Below, in pieces: positions 35,474 through 44,309 of a stretch of 64,000 bases of DNA (position 1 is the stretch's first letter; every line of letters starts with the position of its first letter). The stretch is from the NCBI GenBank assembly GCA_023436495.1, contig JAEZIT010000040.1:1-64000 (forward strand). The letters are read 5' to 3'. The notes below the pieces were generated by a model, which saw only the letters and a program-made list of their open reading frames with translations, searched no databases and was not told where the DNA came from. Source of the DNA: Acidobacteriota bacterium. Its GTDB lineage: Bacteria > Acidobacteriota > Blastocatellia > Pyrinomonadales > Pyrinomonadaceae. Both the position numbers and the translations under genes were made by a program.

Positions 35474-36538
35474 ATGCCACAGACCGAAAATGCCGAGATA
35501 TTAGAGCCGGGCGGACAGATGTCATTCCTCGAACATCTCGACGAACTGCGCCGAAGGCTGGTCAATTCCGTCATAATCATCGTCGTTGCATTCGTCTTTT
35601 GTTGGTTCGTAGCCGACCGGATCTTCGATTTTCTCTCGGTGCCGATACGGCAGGCGCTGTCCGAATCGCAGCGTCGCGAACTGCCGATCGCGGGCCTGAC
35701 GGGAAACGAAACCGTCCTGCCGCTTTCGAGCCTTAAAGAGGGCGATTCCGGCCGATATATCTTTGACAAAGCAACAAAGCTCGGCGTAAGCGTCGTTTCG
35801 CCGGGTACATCCGTTCAGGCGATCGTCAGCAAGGATGCCGACGGAAATCCCGGGCTGTACACGAACGAGCCGATCATTACCGTCAACGCGGTGATCCCAA
35901 AGGGCGTGCGTTTGCCGGTCGAACTCGAACGGCCCATATCGGACGAACCGAATGCCGAGGAACAATTGGTCGTAACTACTGCACCCGAAGGGTTTACGCT
36001 GTACGTGACCGTGTCGCTATACTCGGCGATCGCCCTTTCGGTGCCGCTCCTGCTGCTCCAGGTTTGGGGCTTTATATCGCCCGCGCTCTATAAACACGAA
36101 CGCGCATACGTCACGCCGTTCATTCTGCTTTCGAGCATCTCTTTCGTCATCGGCGCCGCGTTCGCTTATTACATTCTATTTCCGCCTGCGGTAAAATACC
36201 TTTTGGCACTCGCGTCGGATTTTCAGCCGATGCTTCGCGCCACGGATTATTTTGATTTCATAACTATCATCATGCTGGCGATGGGCATTATTTTCCAGAT
36301 GCCCGCGATCACATATGTACTGTCGCGGATCGGCCTTATCTCGGCAGGGCTTTTGATAAAGAGCTGGAAGATCGCAATTGTTGTGATACTTATTGTTGCG
36401 GCGATCGTCTCGCCGACCGGCGACATCCCGAACATGATGCTTTTCGCCGCGCCGATGATGGTGCTCTACGTTTTTTCGATCTTTATCGCCTGGTTTTTCG
36501 GCAGGCGACGCAAGAGTGATGCCGAGGCCGCGGCCTGA
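35474..36538 (+). CDS. tatC: Twin-arginine translocase TatC with long periplasmic insertion
   Basis: A 354-residue TatC, about 100 residues longer than usual. The conserved start MSFLEHLDELRRRL is at residues 16-30, TM1 at 31-50. The family then normally runs within about 20 residues to TSPTEGF; here about 100 extra residues (62-165) come first, and the usual motif appears as TTAPEGFTLYV (168-178). The rest is normal: VWGFISPALYKHERAYV, FPPAVKYLL and SPTGDIPNMMLFAAPMMVLY. The insertion lies in the first periplasmic loop, the twin-arginine substrate side being cytoplasmic, so it may contact partners outside. Confidence 0.95.
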   Translation: MPQTENAEILEPGGQMSFLEHLDELRRRLVNSVIIIVVAFVFCWFVADRIFDFLSVPIRQALSESQRRELPIAGLTGNETVLPLSSLKEGDSGRYIFDKATKLGVSVVSPGTSVQAIVSKDADGNPGLYTNEPIITVNAVIPKGVRLPVELERPISDEPNAEEQLVVTTAPEGFTLYVTVSLYSAIALSVPLLLLQVWGFISPALYKHERAYVTPFILLSSISFVIGAAFAYYILFPPAVKYLLALASDFQPMLRATDYFDFITIIMLAMGIIFQMPAITYVLSRIGLISAGLLIKSWKIAIVVILIVAAIVSPTGDIPNMMLFAAPMMVLYVFSIFIAWFFGRRRKSDAEAAA

Positions 36539-36709
36539 CGGCCCCCCGCCCGCAAACGTGAATGCAACCATTTACTGCGCCTGCGGCATCTTGAACAAAG
36601 AGAGATTACTGTCTAAAATACTACAGTTTAAATTCAGGGATTTTCAATAAAGTAAGAGTATTTGTCGGGTGTTGGACCGGCGTTTTCTTTGAGAGGAGTT
36701 TTACCTATT

Positions 36710-38335
36710 ATGTCAAAAGTGAAATTTTTGAAGAATTTTGCACTGACACTTGTTGTTTCGGCATTTGTTTCTATGCCGGCCTTCGCGCAGCGTGACAAGG
36801 ATCGGCCCAGCCAGGACCCGAACGATAAACCGCGCAACGTCAAGCCTGAGCTGAAAGAGGTCTACAAGAAATGGCGCAACACCGACGTTGCGTACATTAT
36901 CACGAAGGAAGAAAAGCGCGCGTTCGACGCGCTGCAGACCGACGAAGAGCGCGAGAATTTCATTGAGAACTTCTGGCGCCGCCGCGACCCCAACCCCGAC
37001 ACCGAAGAGAACGAATATCGCGAAGAATATTACGAACGCATCGCCTACGCGAACGAACATTTCACGTCCGGCATTCCCGGATGGAAGACCGATCGCGGCC
37101 GCGTATATATTGCGTGGGGCAAACCGGATTCGATCGAATCGCATCCGGCGGGCGGGTCCTATGATCGGCCTTCGTACGAAGGCGGCGGTTCGACGACGAC
37201 CTATCCGTTCGAAATATGGTTCTACCGCCACCTTGACGGCGTCGGCGACGGGCTCGAGATCGAATTCGTCGACCCGACCGGAACCGGCGAATATCGCATG
37301 GCGAGAAACGCCAATGAAAAGGACGCTCTATTGATGGTTCCGGGTGCCGGATTGACCACAGCCGAACAGCTCGGGCTGGAAGACAAAGCAGATCGCATCA
37401 CGGGCGGCGTCGGCAATGGGCGTTATATGCGTGAGCAGGATTCGCCCTTTAGAAGGCTGGAGATCATGACGAGCCTGCAGCGGCCGCCGCAAGTAAAATT
37501 CGGCGACCTGCAATCGTCGCTGACCGATTCGCCGGTGATCGACAACAATCCGCTCGACTTTGACCTTCGAATCGATTTCTTCCGTCAATCGGAAGACCGC
37601 GTCGTGACGACGTTCACAGTCCAGACGGATAACAAAGAACTCTCCTTCAAGGACGAAGGCGGACTCGAAACGGCACGAATGAACATCTTCGGACGCGTAA
37701 CGGCCGTATCCGGCAAGCGTTCTGGCATTTTCGAAGATTCCGTAACGACGAATGCGACTGCGGCTGAGTTAGCCGAAACGCGGGATCGAAAATCCGTCTA
37801 TCAGAAGGCAATGGCGCTGACGCCCGGAACATATAAGGTCGACGTGGTCGTCCGCGACGTCGCGACGGGCAATCGCGGCATTGTGAACATGGGCTTTACC
37901 GTGCCGAGATATGACGAGAAGAAACTTTCTACCTCGTCGCTGGTTCTGGCTTCGAAACTCCGTTCGACGAACGAACGCGATATCGGCGGAATGTTCGTCA
38001 TCGGAAATGCGAAGGTCATTCCTAATCTGTCAGGCATCTTCAAACAGGGCCAGGAAGTCGGGTTGTACCTGCAGGTTTACAACGCAGAGGTCGACCAGAC
38101 CACGCTGCGGCCCGCGGTCGATGTGGAATATGTCCTGCTGAAAGACGGCAAGGAAGTGATGCGTCAGCCGGAAGATTGGAGCGGTCTGAGCGATTCGGGA
38201 CAGCGGCTAACGCTGGCTCGCCTGCTGCCGACGGAACAGATGCCGCTGGGCAATTACGAACTAAAGGTACTGACGAAAGACCGCGTCGGCGGACAGGTGA
38301 TCGAGAACAAGGGCAAATTTACGATCACGCAGTAG
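36710..38335 (+). CDS. GWxTD-domain secreted protein
   Basis: A 541-residue exported protein with a signal peptide (about 1-25, cut after AFA). The GWxTD domain lies near residues 55-200: EEKRAFDALQTDEERENFIENFWRRRDP in parts, then GIPGWKTDRGRVYIAWGKPD, the name-giving motif. The C-terminal half is beta-rich with DLRIDFFRQSEDRVVTTFTVQ and repeats of predicted Ig-like strands. The family is abundant in Acidobacteriota and Bacteroidota, its function is unknown. ATG at 36710 follows GAGAGGAG. A strong terminator follows the gene. Confidence 0.88.
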   Translation: MSKVKFLKNFALTLVVSAFVSMPAFAQRDKDRPSQDPNDKPRNVKPELKEVYKKWRNTDVAYIITKEEKRAFDALQTDEERENFIENFWRRRDPNPDTEENEYREEYYERIAYANEHFTSGIPGWKTDRGRVYIAWGKPDSIESHPAGGSYDRPSYEGGGSTTTYPFEIWFYRHLDGVGDGLEIEFVDPTGTGEYRMARNANEKDALLMVPGAGLTTAEQLGLEDKADRITGGVGNGRYMREQDSPFRRLEIMTSLQRPPQVKFGDLQSSLTDSPVIDNNPLDFDLRIDFFRQSEDRVVTTFTVQTDNKELSFKDEGGLETARMNIFGRVTAVSGKRSGIFEDSVTTNATAAELAETRDRKSVYQKAMALTPGTYKVDVVVRDVATGNRGIVNMGFTVPRYDEKKLSTSSLVLASKLRSTNERDIGGMFVIGNAKVIPNLSGIFKQGQEVGLYLQVYNAEVDQTTLRPAVDVEYVLLKDGKEVMRQPEDWSGLSDSGQRLTLARLLPTEQMPLGNYELKVLTKDRVGGQVIENKGKFTITQ

Positions 38336-38361
38336 GACGCGGACATTTTGACGAACAATGG

Positions 38362-38395
38362 GCCGGCGCTTTTAACGATGCGCCGGCTTTTATTT
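38362..38395 (+). terminator. Rho-independent terminator after the GWxTD gene
   Basis: GCCGGCGC (38362-38369) pairs with GCGCCGGC (38380-38387) over a 10-base loop and is followed by TTTTATTT. The next gene starts at the base after the T run. Confidence 0.8.
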
Positions 38396-38944
38396 ATGAA
38401 TCCAATAGAAACGCAGCGGACCATCTTCAGGCTATACACGCCGGCCGATAAAGACAGCCTGACAGGCCTGCTGACCAACGCCGAGGTGATGCGGTATGTC
38501 GATAAGGGCGTGATGTCCGCCGAAGCCGCAGAGCAGTTATGGACAAGATTGATGACCGTTTCGTATCCTTCCGGTGTAGATACGATATGGGCGGTTTATG
38601 AAACGGAAGGCGGCGAATACCTTGGGAACGCAAGCATCCGCCCGCGTCCGGAAAAACCGGACGAATGGGAGATCGGCTATATCTTGCGGCCGGCGGCATG
38701 GGGCCGCGGCATTGCCAGCGAGATCGCGTTGGCACTGACGCATTACGGGTTTGAACGGCTCGGGCTCGAAGAGGTGTTTGCGACCGTTGATATAGAGAAC
38801 CTGCCGTCGCGGCGTGTCCTGGAAAAAGCCGGCCTCACGCTGTTTCGCGAAGAAGCGGACGAACAGGGAGCGTATTATCTTTACCGCGTCGTCCGGTCGG
38901 ATTTTTACGCGCGGCATTCTTCGTTCGAACACGTATTTTGCTAA
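38396..38944 (+). CDS. GNAT N-acetyltransferase (RimJ/RimL type)
   Basis: A 182-residue acetyltransferase: TQRTIFRLYTPADKDSL at the start, IRPRPEKPDEWEIGYILRPAAWGRGIASEIAL with the acetyl-CoA loop (R-P-x-x-W-G-R-G-I-A), and EVFATVDIENLPSRRVLEKAGL near the end. These enzymes of the RimJ/RimL-like class modify protein N-termini or small amines. In-frame ATGs at 38378 and a TTG at 38348 lie in or before the terminator of the previous gene, so 38396 is preferred. Substrate unknown. Confidence 0.88.
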   Translation: MNPIETQRTIFRLYTPADKDSLTGLLTNAEVMRYVDKGVMSAEAAEQLWTRLMTVSYPSGVDTIWAVYETEGGEYLGNASIRPRPEKPDEWEIGYILRPAAWGRGIASEIALALTHYGFERLGLEEVFATVDIENLPSRRVLEKAGLTLFREEADEQGAYYLYRVVRSDFYARHSSFEHVFC

Positions 38945-39015
38945 CATTATGTTGAACGCGCACGGCGACGGGCCGATAACGACGCCTGTGCTGCATTCTG
39001 CAAAAAGATCTTGCG

Positions 39016-40161
39016 ATGAGCGAAAATATTCAGCCAATTCTCGACCGCGCGATCGCGGGCGAACGCCTCTCGGCAGACGATTGTACAGCACTGCTGGAAT
39101 CGAACGATTTTGTACGCATCGGGCTGGCCGCACACGAAATTCGGATGCGGAAAAATCCGACCGACGTCGTAACCTATATCATCGACCGCAACATTAATTA
39201 TACGAATGTCTGCAACGTCGTTTGCACCTTCTGCGCTTTCTACCGCCGGCCGGGAAAACCCGACACATACATCCATTCGATGGACGAGATCGAAAAACGC
39301 ATCGACGAGACGATCGCGCTCGGCGGCACAGGCGTTTTGATGCAGGGCGGGCTGCACCCGGACCTCGGGATCGAATGGTACGAAGACCTGTTATCAACGC
39401 TGCACGCTAAATATCCGACGTTTCAGCTCCACTGCTTTTCACCGCCGGAGATACATAACATTCACCTGATCAGCGGATTGGATTACGAGACCATTCTGCG
39501 AAGATTGAAGGCGGCCGGCCTTTATTCCATGCCCGGCGGCGGCGGCGAGATCTTGGACGACGAAGTTCGCAAGCGCGTTTCAACGAAATGCTCGACGCAG
39601 GAATGGCTGGACGTAATGCGTGCCGTGCACAAAGTAGGCCTGCGTTCCACCGCCACGATGATGTTCGGCATCGGCGACCGCATCGAACACCGCGTCCGCC
39701 ACCTGCAGCGCGTCCGCGACCTGCAGGACGAAACGGGCGGATTTACGGCATTTATTCCCTGGACGTTCCAACGCGAGAATACGGCGCTCGGCCGCAAGAT
39801 CACCGAAGAGCCGACCGGTATCGATTACCTGAAAATGCTGTCGGTCTCGCGCCTGTTCCTCGATAATATTCAGCACATTCAATCGTCGTGGCTGACACAG
39901 GGCATCAGGCTCGGGCAGGCCGCGCTCCGCTTCGGCGCCGACGACATGGGCTCCATCATGATCGAAGAAAACGTCGTCTCCGCCGCCGGTGCCAACAACG
40001 AAGCGAACGAACGCGACCTCCGCTACCAGATCCGCGAAGCCGGCTTCATCCCGCAGCAGAGGGATATTCTATACGAATACGTCGATCGCGAAGGCGTCGA
40101 TGGGCTTGACGCAAGCGATTCGATGAAGCTGAAGCAATTGAGCGTGGCGTTTGCGGACTAG
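39016..40161 (+). CDS. mqnC: Cyclic dehypoxanthinyl futalosine synthase (radical SAM)
   Basis: A 381-residue radical SAM enzyme of the futalosine route to menaquinone. The [4Fe-4S] triad CNVVCTFC is at residues 69-76 (C-x3-C-x2-C), with IDRNINYTNVC before and AFYRRPGKPDTYIHS after, as in MqnC. GTGVLMQGGLHPDLGIEWY, SMPGGGGEIL and GAANNEAN-like AAGANNEANERDL are further landmarks. It cyclises dehypoxanthine futalosine. The presence of this gene implies menaquinone-based respiration through this pathway. Confidence 0.95.
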   Translation: MSENIQPILDRAIAGERLSADDCTALLESNDFVRIGLAAHEIRMRKNPTDVVTYIIDRNINYTNVCNVVCTFCAFYRRPGKPDTYIHSMDEIEKRIDETIALGGTGVLMQGGLHPDLGIEWYEDLLSTLHAKYPTFQLHCFSPPEIHNIHLISGLDYETILRRLKAAGLYSMPGGGGEILDDEVRKRVSTKCSTQEWLDVMRAVHKVGLRSTATMMFGIGDRIEHRVRHLQRVRDLQDETGGFTAFIPWTFQRENTALGRKITEEPTGIDYLKMLSVSRLFLDNIQHIQSSWLTQGIRLGQAALRFGADDMGSIMIEENVVSAAGANNEANERDLRYQIREAGFIPQQRDILYEYVDREGVDGLDASDSMKLKQLSVAFAD

Positions 40162-40206
40162 TTGGCAAAAAAACTTGTAATTTTGTAAACCATAGTTCAC
40201 ACTATA

Positions 40207-40500
40207 ATGGCGATTGAAGTTCGCGAGACAATCGTTTTTGCTGACTGGCTTGAATCGCTTCGCGATAATCTTGCTCGAGCTCGCATCCAGGCACGCATTC
40301 TCCGTTTGAAGGCCGGTAATGCCGGCGATGCGAAACCGGTTGGCGAGGGCGTCTCGGAAATGCGCATCGACCACGGACCCGGCTATCGGATATATTTCGT
40401 CCGCAGAGGATCAGAGTTGATCATCCTCCTGGCCGGCGGTGACAAGAGCACGCAGGCAAAAGACATCAAAACTGCCTTGAGGCTTGCGAAGGAATTATAG
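40207..40500 (+). CDS. RelE/HigB-type toxin
   Basis: A 97-residue protein of the RelE/ParE superfamily, of the group often called addiction module killer protein. Seen are FADWLESLRD, ARIQARILRLKAGNAGDAKP, GVSEMRIDHGPGYRIYFVRRG and a final ILLAGGDKSTQAKDI with the conserved GGDK. Toxins of this class usually cleave mRNA on the ribosome. As in higBA, the toxin gene comes first and its antitoxin follows after 10 bases. A short inverted repeat, ATAGT-TCAC-ACTAT, stands just before the ATG. Confidence 0.88.
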   Translation: MAIEVRETIVFADWLESLRDNLARARIQARILRLKAGNAGDAKPVGEGVSEMRIDHGPGYRIYFVRRGSELIILLAGGDKSTQAKDIKTALRLAKEL

Positions 40501-40510
40501 GTGAGCACCG

Positions 40511-40807
40511 ATGCCAAAGACCAAAACACGTCCATACGACCCTGCGGCGTACTTAAAAACCGAAGAGGATTGTGCGCTCTACCTACAAGCTGCCATTGAC
40601 GAATCCGAAGGAGATCCTTCATTGATTGTGGCAGCTCTCGGTGACATCGCGCGGGCTCGAGGGATGATGCAGCTTGCGCGCGAAACAGGACTATCTCGCG
40701 AAGGCCTGTACAAAGCCCTTTCGCCGGAAGGTAATCCAAGCTTTGCGACGATCGCAAAAGTGATCGCAGCACTCGGTCTCCGGTTGCACGCATCACCCGC
40801 GAAATAA
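40511..40807 (+). CDS. HigA-like antitoxin with helix-turn-helix
   Basis: A 98-residue antitoxin. The N-terminal strand RPYDPAAYLKTEEDCALYL and the Xre-type helix-turn-helix GMMQLARETGLSREGLYKAL followed by NPSFATIAKVIAALGLRL are typical of the putative addiction module antidote family that pairs with the RelE-like toxin just upstream. It neutralises the toxin and represses the pair. It directly follows the toxin gene. Confidence 0.9.
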   Translation: MPKTKTRPYDPAAYLKTEEDCALYLQAAIDESEGDPSLIVAALGDIARARGMMQLARETGLSREGLYKALSPEGNPSFATIAKVIAALGLRLHASPAK

Positions 40808-40888
40808 TTGCGAAGATTATCAAATCTGTTATTGCGGCGTCACGATGCCGCACAAACTTCGAAGCATGGCGTTTGCTGATTGAGCACG

Positions 40889-41222
40889 ATGAGGCTTTAT
40901 AAGCGTCTAATTCTAGCTATTGGCTTGCCTCTCTTTGTCGGCTGCCTGTTCTTAGTACCCGTGATAAATAGCGACAACGGGTATGTCGCTGGTTATGTAT
41001 TCCTGCCGCTTTTCTTTTTAGTGGTATTAGTGGCCCTGGCACTGTTGATTGCCGGAGCGGTAATGACCGCTGTCAAGGGTCGGCCAGGCCTCTGGTGGGT
41101 TGCTGCTGATCCTTCATCTTGGTGCCAAGAAGCGTTCGCTGCCGGATGGGGCTATTGACGATCCGGATAGTATTCTCAAACGGCTCGGGCCGGACCGTGC
41201 ATCGGTTCAGTTTTACCAGTAA
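40889..41222 (+). pseudogene. Small membrane protein gene, apparently frameshifted
   Basis: From ATG 40889 a frame of 89 codons gives two hydrophobic helices (ILAIGLPLFVGCLFLVP and VFLPLFFLVVLVALALLIAGAVM) and then stops at 41158 after an unlikely tail rich in W. In the next frame, from about 41090, the sequence reads GGLLLILHLGAKKRSLPDG and continues with a normal hydrophilic C-terminus to TAA at 41220-41222. One base lost or gained near 41080-41095 would join them into one protein of about 110 residues. It is either a decayed gene or a base error. Function unknown. Confidence 0.55.
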
Positions 41223-41332
41223 ACACGATCTTGCTGATAAGAAACCGGCACTGACCAATATCGTGCGTCAGTGGCTGCAATATGTATAATTCCGTCATTC
41301 GGCTGTTTTGCCGTGCGATTTAGGAGGAGCAA

Positions 41333-42121
41333 ATGAGTGTTCGGGTCAAACTGTTCCTAATATTGTTTATGGCCGGGATGTCGGGTGTCTTATCAATGCT
41401 GCTCATGGATGTGCAGGCGTTGATAGCGATACTGCCCATCGAAGACAGATCGGCGATACCCGAATTTACTCCGCTGATCAAGATACTCAGCTTGCTGCAG
41501 CCGGCAATGATACTCGCCGTCGCGGCCGTGATCGGAACCGCGCTTGCCCCGGCGGTCGGCCTCAGGTCACCGGCCGCGGAAGCGGCAGCGAGTGGTGAGA
41601 ATGTGATGCCGGCGCTCGGCCCGCAAATACTCCCGGGTATCATTGGCGGGATCATCGGCGGTGCCGCTATCGTCCTGACCGCGGCGATGTGGACGCCTGT
41701 GCTGCCGCAGGACGTTGTCGAAACGGTTTCTCAGTTCCAAAATCTGACGCCGCTGACGATGCGCCTGCTTTACGGCGGTATCACCGAGGAGATACTGATC
41801 CGCTGGGGCCTGATGACGCTGCTCGTTTGGGCGGGGTTCCGATTCTTCCAAAAAGGCCGGAGCCGGCCTGGGACCGCCGTCTTCGCGGCTGCTATCCTGA
41901 TCTCCTCTCTCACATTCGGCATCGCGCACCTGCCGCTCGCGTTCCTGCTCGTCCCGGAGCCGACCGCGCCGCTGATCTTTTACGTGATCGCAGCCAATTC
42001 GCTTTTCGGCTTTGTGGCCGGTTTTCTCTATTGGAAACGTGGGCTCGAATCCGCAATAATTGCGCACATGACGGCGCATCTGGTGATGTATGCCGCCAGT
42101 CAATTCGGAGCATATTTCTAA
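41333..42121 (+). CDS. CPBP-family intramembrane protease
   Basis: A 262-residue polytopic protein. The CPBP (Abi/CAAX protease-like) motif 1 is GGITEEILIRWGL with the catalytic EE and R; motif 2 is FGIAHLPLAFL with its His; a later AHMTAHLV supplies another His. These are membrane glutamic or metal-dependent peptidases of the Rce1 type. The substrate is unknown; some members act in immunity or prenyl processing. GGAGG precedes the ATG. The stop overlaps the next gene's ATG by one base. Confidence 0.87.
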   Translation: MSVRVKLFLILFMAGMSGVLSMLLMDVQALIAILPIEDRSAIPEFTPLIKILSLLQPAMILAVAAVIGTALAPAVGLRSPAAEAAASGENVMPALGPQILPGIIGGIIGGAAIVLTAAMWTPVLPQDVVETVSQFQNLTPLTMRLLYGGITEEILIRWGLMTLLVWAGFRFFQKGRSRPGTAVFAAAILISSLTFGIAHLPLAFLLVPEPTAPLIFYVIAANSLFGFVAGFLYWKRGLESAIIAHMTAHLVMYAASQFGAYF

Positions 42122-42540
42122 TGTCCGCGATCGAAAACGAATTCAACAGACGCTTTCAACATTGGAACATCAAGCTCCCGGACGAAGCTGTCGCACACCG
42201 CCGGCGCGGGTATATCGGACAGGCGGGATGGGCGATCTGGTATCTTTTCGATTCGAATGACCGAGGCGAGTATCTCGACTTTTACGCTTCGCACCGGATG
42301 ACCGGCGACGAACATACGCGGATCTACGCCGACGGTACAACGGAGGACCTGCCATATATCGGAAGCTTTCGCCTCTCATCGAGTGATCCCGAAGAGGATG
42401 CCCGGCTCGAGGCCGAGTACTTTGCGCGGAATCAGAAGATCGCCCAAATGCTCGAGGAAAAAGGCTTTGGGTTGACCGGAAACGAGCCCGGCGGTGTCCT
42501 GATCAACAGGCATCTTCACCTAAACCCGCAGGATGATTGA
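42121..42540 (+). CDS. Conserved-looking soluble protein, unknown
   Basis: A 139-residue hydrophilic protein. It begins with ATG overlapping the stop of the CPBP protease gene (TAATG), so the two are coupled. The sequence is rich in Arg, Asp, Tyr and aromatic residues (YLFDSNDRGEYLDFYASHRM) and has no transmembrane segment. I do not recognise a family. Its location suggests a role linked to the protease. Confidence 0.65.
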   Translation: MSAIENEFNRRFQHWNIKLPDEAVAHRRRGYIGQAGWAIWYLFDSNDRGEYLDFYASHRMTGDEHTRIYADGTTEDLPYIGSFRLSSSDPEEDARLEAEYFARNQKIAQMLEEKGFGLTGNEPGGVLINRHLHLNPQDD

Positions 42541-42542
42541 AT

Positions 42543-42998
42543 ATGCCTGTCGTCGTCCTCGAAACGTTCATAAACGCTCCGCCCGAAACGTGTTTCGACA
42601 TGATGCGGGATATTGGCATTCACACGCAGACGACGAAACAAACCGGCGAGCGCGTGGTGGCCGGCGTTGCCGAGGGAAAGATGGGCCTCGGGCAGACGGT
42701 GACGTTCGAGGGCAGGCATTTCGGCATAAGACAGCGATTTATGGTCGAAGTTGTTGAGTTCGAACGTCCGCGGTTGTTTGTCGACGAGATGCTCCGCGGA
42801 GCGTTCAAATCGTTCAGGCATGTCCACGAATTCTTCCCGCACCACGCGGGAACGCTCATGCGCGATACGCTGACGTGGGTTTCGCCGCTCGGCATTCTCG
42901 GACGGATCGCGGATAAACTGCTGATCGAACGGCATATGATCGACCTTGTAAGCACGCGAAACGCGCGGCTAAAGAAGCTTGCCGAACGCGGCGAGTGA
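42543..42998 (+). CDS. SRPBCC-family protein (cell-division-inhibitor-like group)
   Basis: A 151-residue protein of the SRPBCC/polyketide-cyclase-like fold: VLETFINAPPETCFDMMRDIG at the start, LGQTVTFEGRHFGIRQRFMVEV, then FRHVHEFFPHHAGTLMRDTLTW, and a closing helix. This pattern occurs in proteins loosely annotated as cell division inhibitors from fused SulA-like entries; the actual ligand is unknown. It starts 2 bases after the preceding stop. Confidence 0.82.
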   Translation: MPVVVLETFINAPPETCFDMMRDIGIHTQTTKQTGERVVAGVAEGKMGLGQTVTFEGRHFGIRQRFMVEVVEFERPRLFVDEMLRGAFKSFRHVHEFFPHHAGTLMRDTLTWVSPLGILGRIADKLLIERHMIDLVSTRNARLKKLAERGE

Positions 42999-43050
42999 CA
43001 CGGGCAGCGGGCGTGTGGAATATCCGCCGCATAAAGGTTACATTAGAGGC

Positions 43051-43383
43051 GTGGCCGTAAAATTTGTTTCCGCTCTTATTACCTTGCTTGTCGACGCGGG
43101 CTTTTCCGTCGCGGCCGGACTGTTTCTGATCGTCGCTCTCAATGGCTACAGCGAAAACGATGCAAGCTACGGTCTCGGGGCTTTTGCGATCCTCGCCGCG
43201 TTGCTGACGATCGCAATGTCGGTGACCGCATATATTGCCGCGTCGATGCTGCTTAAAAACGGCTTCCGAAAATATTCTTCGTTAACGCTTTCCACTCTCG
43301 TGTTCTCGATTTTTGGTGCGCTGATCATCGCTTTTTGCGGTATATTAGCGATGGGAATCACGCATTACGTCAGTTTGAACTAA
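43051..43383 (+). CDS. Small membrane protein, unknown
   Basis: A 110-residue protein with three hydrophobic segments (FVSALITLLVDAGFSVAAGLFLIV, GAFAILAALLTIAMSVTAYIAASMLL, and STLVFSIFGALIIAFCGILAM). The GTG at 43051 follows AGAGG and gives a direct hydrophobic start; the open frame extends back to 42979, overlapping the SRPBCC gene. Family not recognised. Confidence 0.6.
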   Translation: MAVKFVSALITLLVDAGFSVAAGLFLIVALNGYSENDASYGLGAFAILAALLTIAMSVTAYIAASMLLKNGFRKYSSLTLSTLVFSIFGALIIAFCGILAMGITHYVSLN

Positions 43384-43409
43384 AAACGCCTATACGGCCC
43401 TGAAAACCG

Positions 43410-43730
43410 ATGATCTCAAATTACGACGAATTTTGGGATTTTTACGTGCAGGAACACAGCCGGCCGGCGACGCGCGCCCTGCATTTTGCGGGAACGTCGC
43501 TCGGGCTGCTGCTGCTCGTGTGGCTGATCGGCCGCGGGCTTTGGTATTACTTCCCATTGTGCCTCGCTGTCGGGTATGCGTTCGCGTGGTTCGCCCATTT
43601 CGTCATCGAAAAGAACAGGCCCGCGACGTTCAAATATCCCGTTTGGTCGTTTATCTCCGATTACAAAATGATGTGGTACATGCTGACCGGGCGAATGGGT
43701 TCCGAGGTTCGCCGTGTCGGTGAAAAATAG
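43410..43730 (+). CDS. DUF962/Mpo1-like membrane protein
   Basis: A 106-residue protein with the DUF962 layout: FWDFYVQEHSRPATRALHFAG with the conserved H, membrane helices at about 27-45 and 48-65, then FAHFVIEKNRPATFKYPVWSFISDYKMM. The eukaryotic relative Mpo1 is an iron-dependent dioxygenase in fatty acid alpha-oxidation and uses these histidines. The bacterial role is not established. It is followed by the HdeD-like gene 21 bases on. Confidence 0.88.
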   Translation: MISNYDEFWDFYVQEHSRPATRALHFAGTSLGLLLLVWLIGRGLWYYFPLCLAVGYAFAWFAHFVIEKNRPATFKYPVWSFISDYKMMWYMLTGRMGSEVRRVGEK

Positions 43731-43751
43731 AATGGGAGGATCTAATACAAA

Positions 43752-44309
43752 ATGTTTCTGGCAAACAATTGGTGGATGTTCCTTATTCGCGGGATCTTTG
43801 CGATAATTTTCGGCATCGTCGCATTGATCATGCCGCAGGTCACCTTTCTTTCGCTCGTGCTTATCTTCGGTGCGTTTGCGATGGTTGACGGCGTTTTTGC
43901 CTTGGTTTCGGCGTTTACTTCGAACGCTAAGAGCGAGAATTGGTGGTGGTTAATTCTCGGGGGCATTCTGGGGATCATTATCGGCCTGCTCACCTTGTTT
44001 CAGCCCGCGGCGATGGCGACGGCAATGCTCCTGCTAATTGCGGCCTGGGCGCTGGCGACCGGATTTTTTGAGATCGTCACGGCCATTCGTCTTCGAAAGA
44101 TCATTTCCGGCGAATTCTGGATGATTCTCAGCGGCCTTGTCTCGATACTATTTGGAGTACTGGTGCTGGTCTATCCCGCGTCCGGCGCTTTTGCGGTCGG
44201 GTTCATTATCGGCATTTGGGCGCTGATCTTCGGCTTCTCGATGGTGATGTTCTCGTTCGGCCTTCGGCGGTTCAGGAATACGGCCATGTCGGAACCGAAC
44301 GCCGTCTAA
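43752..44309 (+). CDS. HdeD/DUF308-family membrane protein
   Basis: A 185-residue protein with six hydrophobic helices arranged as three repeats of the DUF308 type: NWWMFLIRGIFAIIFGI, then NWWWLILGGILGIIIGLL, then EFWMILSGLVSILFGVLV. HdeD of E. coli is part of the acid-resistance locus, but the mechanism is unknown. GGGAGG precedes the ATG. The last 4 bases overlap the converging esterase gene. Confidence 0.88.
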   Translation: MFLANNWWMFLIRGIFAIIFGIVALIMPQVTFLSLVLIFGAFAMVDGVFALVSAFTSNAKSENWWWLILGGILGIIIGLLTLFQPAAMATAMLLLIAAWALATGFFEIVTAIRLRKIISGEFWMILSGLVSILFGVLVLVYPASGAFAVGFIIGIWALIFGFSMVMFSFGLRRFRNTAMSEPNAV

